64,000 nt of DNA from Entrophospora sp. SA101 (lineage: Eukaryota; Glomeromycota; Glomeromycetes; Entrophosporales; Entrophosporaceae). The notes under the pieces are model-generated. The model searched no databases, was not told where the DNA came from, and saw only the letters and a list, made by a program, of their open reading frames with translations. A program made the position numbers and the translations under genes. The DNA lies in contig CAUDNR010000269.1 in the NCBI GenBank assembly GCA_958430865.1, forward strand, positions 64,116 to 128,115, given 5' to 3'. Positions 58,401 to 64,000 of this stretch are shown one piece after another (positions within the stretch are counted from its first letter, which is position 1; every line of letters begins with the position of its first letter).

Positions 58401-58778
58401 AATTCTGATAAGTGGTGACAGGCATGGTATTCATTCTTGAGGGAGTAGTATTTTGTGTGATCATACGTTGTGTTGTAGATGATGGAAATGAATTTGTCAT
58501 TTCCGTTGGTGCTTTAGGCGAATCTTGGCTAAATTCGGAAAGTGGAGAGTCAATACTGGATTTAGAAAGAGGAGGATAATTTGCAAATGGTTTATCATCA
58601 GTAGTTTTAGGTTTTGAACTATGTCTTGCAGTTGGGATGATATGTCTTGTACGTTGTTGATCTGACGTGCTCTGTGTATCTAAAGTTATTGACCTTGTCG
58701 GGGATGGGAATGGACGACTCATGTCTGTACTGGAAGGAGGAGATGGTAAATCTGAAGATCCTTGTTTAGTTAGCTGTG

Positions 58779-58814
<36 letters not shown>

Positions 58815-59860
58815 GATAAATACTATTTTGTGAAGGAGGATATTTTATTTTTGCTAATAGTTATGTATAGATGTATAAAATAATTAATCATTTTGTTTTT
58901 AAAAAAATTTTTTTTAAACTAAAAAGAATTGGAAAAAAAATCAAAAATAAATTTTACAAGTATCTAAAATATGTATTATCCCTTCCTCGTCAGGTTTTGG
59001 TGAAGACATAGAATCACCTCCAAAAACCATTATTTTATCTTTTGCAGCAGTCATTGTAGGCTTGTAACGTGGACTTGGAGCAGGACCCATATTTTGAAAC
59101 ATGAACCATCTTTGTACTAATTAATTATATAATTATATAATTAATTTAAAATTTTCTTAAAAATATATTTTTTTAGAAAATTTGTTATACTAACTGCCAA
59201 TCTTAAATGCCACCAAGTCGCCAAGTTCTTGATTTTCAAATGTTTTACCACCAAATAAATATATTGTGTCTTCAATGATAGTAGATCCACATCCATGTCT
59301 TGGATATGGAACATAACCATTGTAGGCTAATTCGGCCCATTGATTAGTTTGTAGATCAAAGCACCATGTATCATTATAGCATTTCGAACCATCCATTCCG
59401 CCAAAACTTATTAAAAAACAAAAATATAATAAATAAAAATATTTTCATAATAAAAACTTATGTATAATATATTAATTTTTTTAAAATAACTAATTAATTA
59501 TTATAGCATGCATACATATAAATTTTATTATTGTATGAACAAGATATATGACCAGTTCTTCCTGATGGAGGTTGATTTGAAAAATTTATGAATTCCCATG
59601 AAGGTCCAGGTGAGTTAACTAAGTTTGAATGAAATTTATTTTAAAAAAAATAACAAATGATGTGAAATTAAAATTTCAAAATTAAAAAACTTACTTGATG
59701 CTAGATCGAGTGCTATTAAATCGTTTAAATAATAGCCCTCATAACTTCCACCGAATACATACATTTTACTACCAACTACAGTTACAGTGTGGCCGTATCT
59801 TCCATACGGAGGTTGGCCCATTATTGATACTTTTCTCCAATTTTTATTTACTGAAATTGA

Positions 59861-59891
<31 letters not shown>

Positions 59892-60458
59892 GATAAAATA
59901 TAATCATTTATTATATAGTCATCGGTTCATTCGTATTTATTCATATTATTAATAAAAACTTACTTGTATCAAGAACATATAAACTATCATCAAGTTTATC
60001 TTGATTCTCAGTTAATCCACCAAAAACTAATTTAATAATTTAAAGGAGTAATTATTAAACTTTGATGAAAATTCATTTAAGAAAAGGCATTAAAATATTT
60101 ACCGATCATATAATTTCTAAAGTTTACATGTACATGACCAATTCTTGGAGAAGGAATTTCGCCCGATGTAGTGAAAGCGAGAACATTGAGAGAATCTTTT
60201 TAAAAAATTTAATTAATTAATTATAATTATAAATATAAATATGTGTTATATGTGTATAATTTACTTACTAACTTCTATTACAAAAACGTCATTTTTAAGT
60301 CTTTGTTTACTGGAGCCACCAAAAAGAAATAAATCGTTATCATAAGTTACATCGGTAGCTGAATGACCATAACGAGGGAAAGGATTTGTTATAGAAATCT
60401 GTCTTTTTGACCAGGGGTAACCTCCTGATTTTGATTTTTTAGTTTTAGTAAAACTCAT
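55471..60458 (-). CDS. Tea1/Kel1-like Kelch-repeat coiled-coil protein, copy B
   Basis: Same nine-exon, 1430-aa gene as at 10151-15138: exons 60458-60269, 60195-60103, 60026-59964, 59850-59695, 59618-59516, 59406-59195, 59116-58958, 58853-57502 and 57435-55471. N-terminal Kelch propeller, Ser/Pro/Asn/Gln-rich linker with a 12-Gln run, and C-terminal coiled coil. No difference from copy A was seen, so both would give the same protein if both exist in the genome. Probable role in hyphal polarity, by domain order only. Confidence 0.88.
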
Positions 60459-60545
60459 TGACTTGGTTTTTTGTTTTATGAACTTCAGCTTGGAAACATT
60501 AGATTAAAATGAAACAAGTGTATTTGAGAATCTTACAAAAGAAAT

Positions 60546-60549
<4 letters not shown>

Positions 60550-60584
<35 letters not shown>
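60550..60584. repeat. (GT)n microsatellite, copy B
   Basis: Same length as the copy A tract (15230-15264). Confidence 0.9.
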
Positions 60585-63304
<2,720 letters not shown>

Positions 63305-63835
63305 TTTGATTATTTATTTTTTTTATTTTTTATTTGATATGATTTCAACAACAGTCTTTTTTATCTAAAGTAAAATAAAGAAATAAAAGCCATAATGAGT
63401 GTCGCTATCTATTTTTCAAACCAAGAGCGATTCAAAAAGCTTTGTTTTATAAAGAAATTTTGTTTTGAGTTAATTAACTATCAATTCAAATTTTTGAATT
63501 GTGAATATAAATTTTTACTTTTTCCTCTTTAATAATCGAAATAAAAATTTTTTTTCAAACCCAACCAATTATCAGTCGGAAATTTTTTCTGATAAAATTG
63601 TGCATAATTTATTGGGGTTGGTCACAATGGTTGATCATCAAACATAGTTCAGAACATAGCGGGCTTTCCCTGTGATTGGCTTATTTCATTTTGTGTAAAA
63701 TGACAATCATTACCAAAATAAATTTTTTTTAAATTTTATTTTACCGTTAACAATACTTTAAAAAAGATAAAAAAGATGAATAATAAATAAAATTAACTTA
63801 TATATAATAAAATACAAATAAAAAAATGACATTCA

Positions 63836-64000
63836 TTATTTAGCTTCTAAAATTTTAAATGATAATAAATGATTATTTAGAATTGAATCTATATTAGAGT
63901 TTAAAGAAATATTTTCATCATCACTTGTTTCAATTATGTTATCTTCTCCTTCATCATTTTCTTCTAAGTCCAAATCATCAAAAGAATTAACACTATTTTG
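63836..64000 (-). CDS. 3' part of an unidentified gene with acidic C-terminus (copy B, runs off window)
   Basis: Minus-strand frame ending at TAA 63836-63838. It reads NSVNSFDDLDLEENDEGEDN, then ETSDDENISLNSNIDS, then LLSFKILEAK. It is open to the window edge and extends copy A's fragment by 43 bases beyond the repeat. Acidic, probably disordered tail; family unknown. Confidence 0.55.
   Translation of the reverse strand, partial: QNSVNSFDDLDLEENDEGEDNIIETSDDENISLNSNIDSILNNHLLSFKILEAK

Overview
The window is nuclear DNA of a very AT-rich eukaryote, most likely a fungus of the arbuscular-mycorrhizal lineage (Glomeromycotina, Rhizophagus-like). This is an inference. It rests on compact genes with many short GT-AG introns, fungal-type protein families (Zrg17/ZnT6-like transporter, Tea1/Kel1-like Kelch protein, Swi3/Rsc8, a serine-rich cupredoxin), a large single-exon F-box protein, a Crinkler-type domain remnant, and very many decayed gene and transposon fragments. 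It is not prokaryotic, so there are no operons, ribosome binding sites or CRISPR arrays. Exon models were built by hand from splice signals, reading-frame continuity and family knowledge. No search was run.

Layout. 1-6664: mobile-element-rich, with an ammonium-transporter pseudogene, an intact ISA2 (Fe-S assembly) gene, a 1.35-kb TA-flanked inverted-repeat element and a Crinkler N-terminal remnant. 6665-18637: copy A of a 12-kb segment holding an orphan exon 1 of a Zrg17-like gene, a broken SR-protein RRM, a nine-exon Kelch/coiled-coil polarity-type protein, ribosomal protein uS8 and the 3' end of another gene; it stops at a 10-N assembly gap. 18648-23415: mostly remnants plus one possible new gene. 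23416-25482: F-box protein. 27824-36436: three consecutive plus-strand genes (an ASXH/DEUBAD-like plus RAMA-like protein, a coiled-coil protein, and a Swi3/Rsc8 subunit). Two of the three look chromatin-related. 38-41 kb: hAT remnant, inverted repeat, CDC20 pseudogene. 41478-43284: POP4/RPP29 and a secreted cupredoxin. 44-50.5 kb: transposon remnants, two inverted-repeat elements and several decayed genes. 50616-52139: the complete Zrg17/ZnT6-like gene. 51985-63957: copy B of the 12-kb segment, continuing in unique sequence to 64000.

The strongest structural observation is the direct 11,973-bp repeat, offset exactly 45,320 bp. I saw no mismatch in the lines I compared, including microsatellites. 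One end lies inside intron 1 of the Zrg17-like gene and the other lies at the N gap. It is either a very recent segmental duplication or an assembly artefact, and the gap makes the second quite possible.

How the genes relate: there is no single pathway. Intact genes are housekeeping or regulatory: Fe-S maturation (ISA2), translation (uS8), RNase P/MRP (POP4), chromatin (Swi3-like, ASXH/RAMA-like), polarity (Kelch/coiled-coil), zinc transport (Zrg17-like), cell surface (cupredoxin) and ubiquitin ligase adaptor (F-box). They lie between decayed copies of ammonium transporter, CDC20, SR protein, DNA ligase and transposon genes. I found no convincing undescribed multi-gene system. The ASXH-RAMA architecture is the most interesting single protein.
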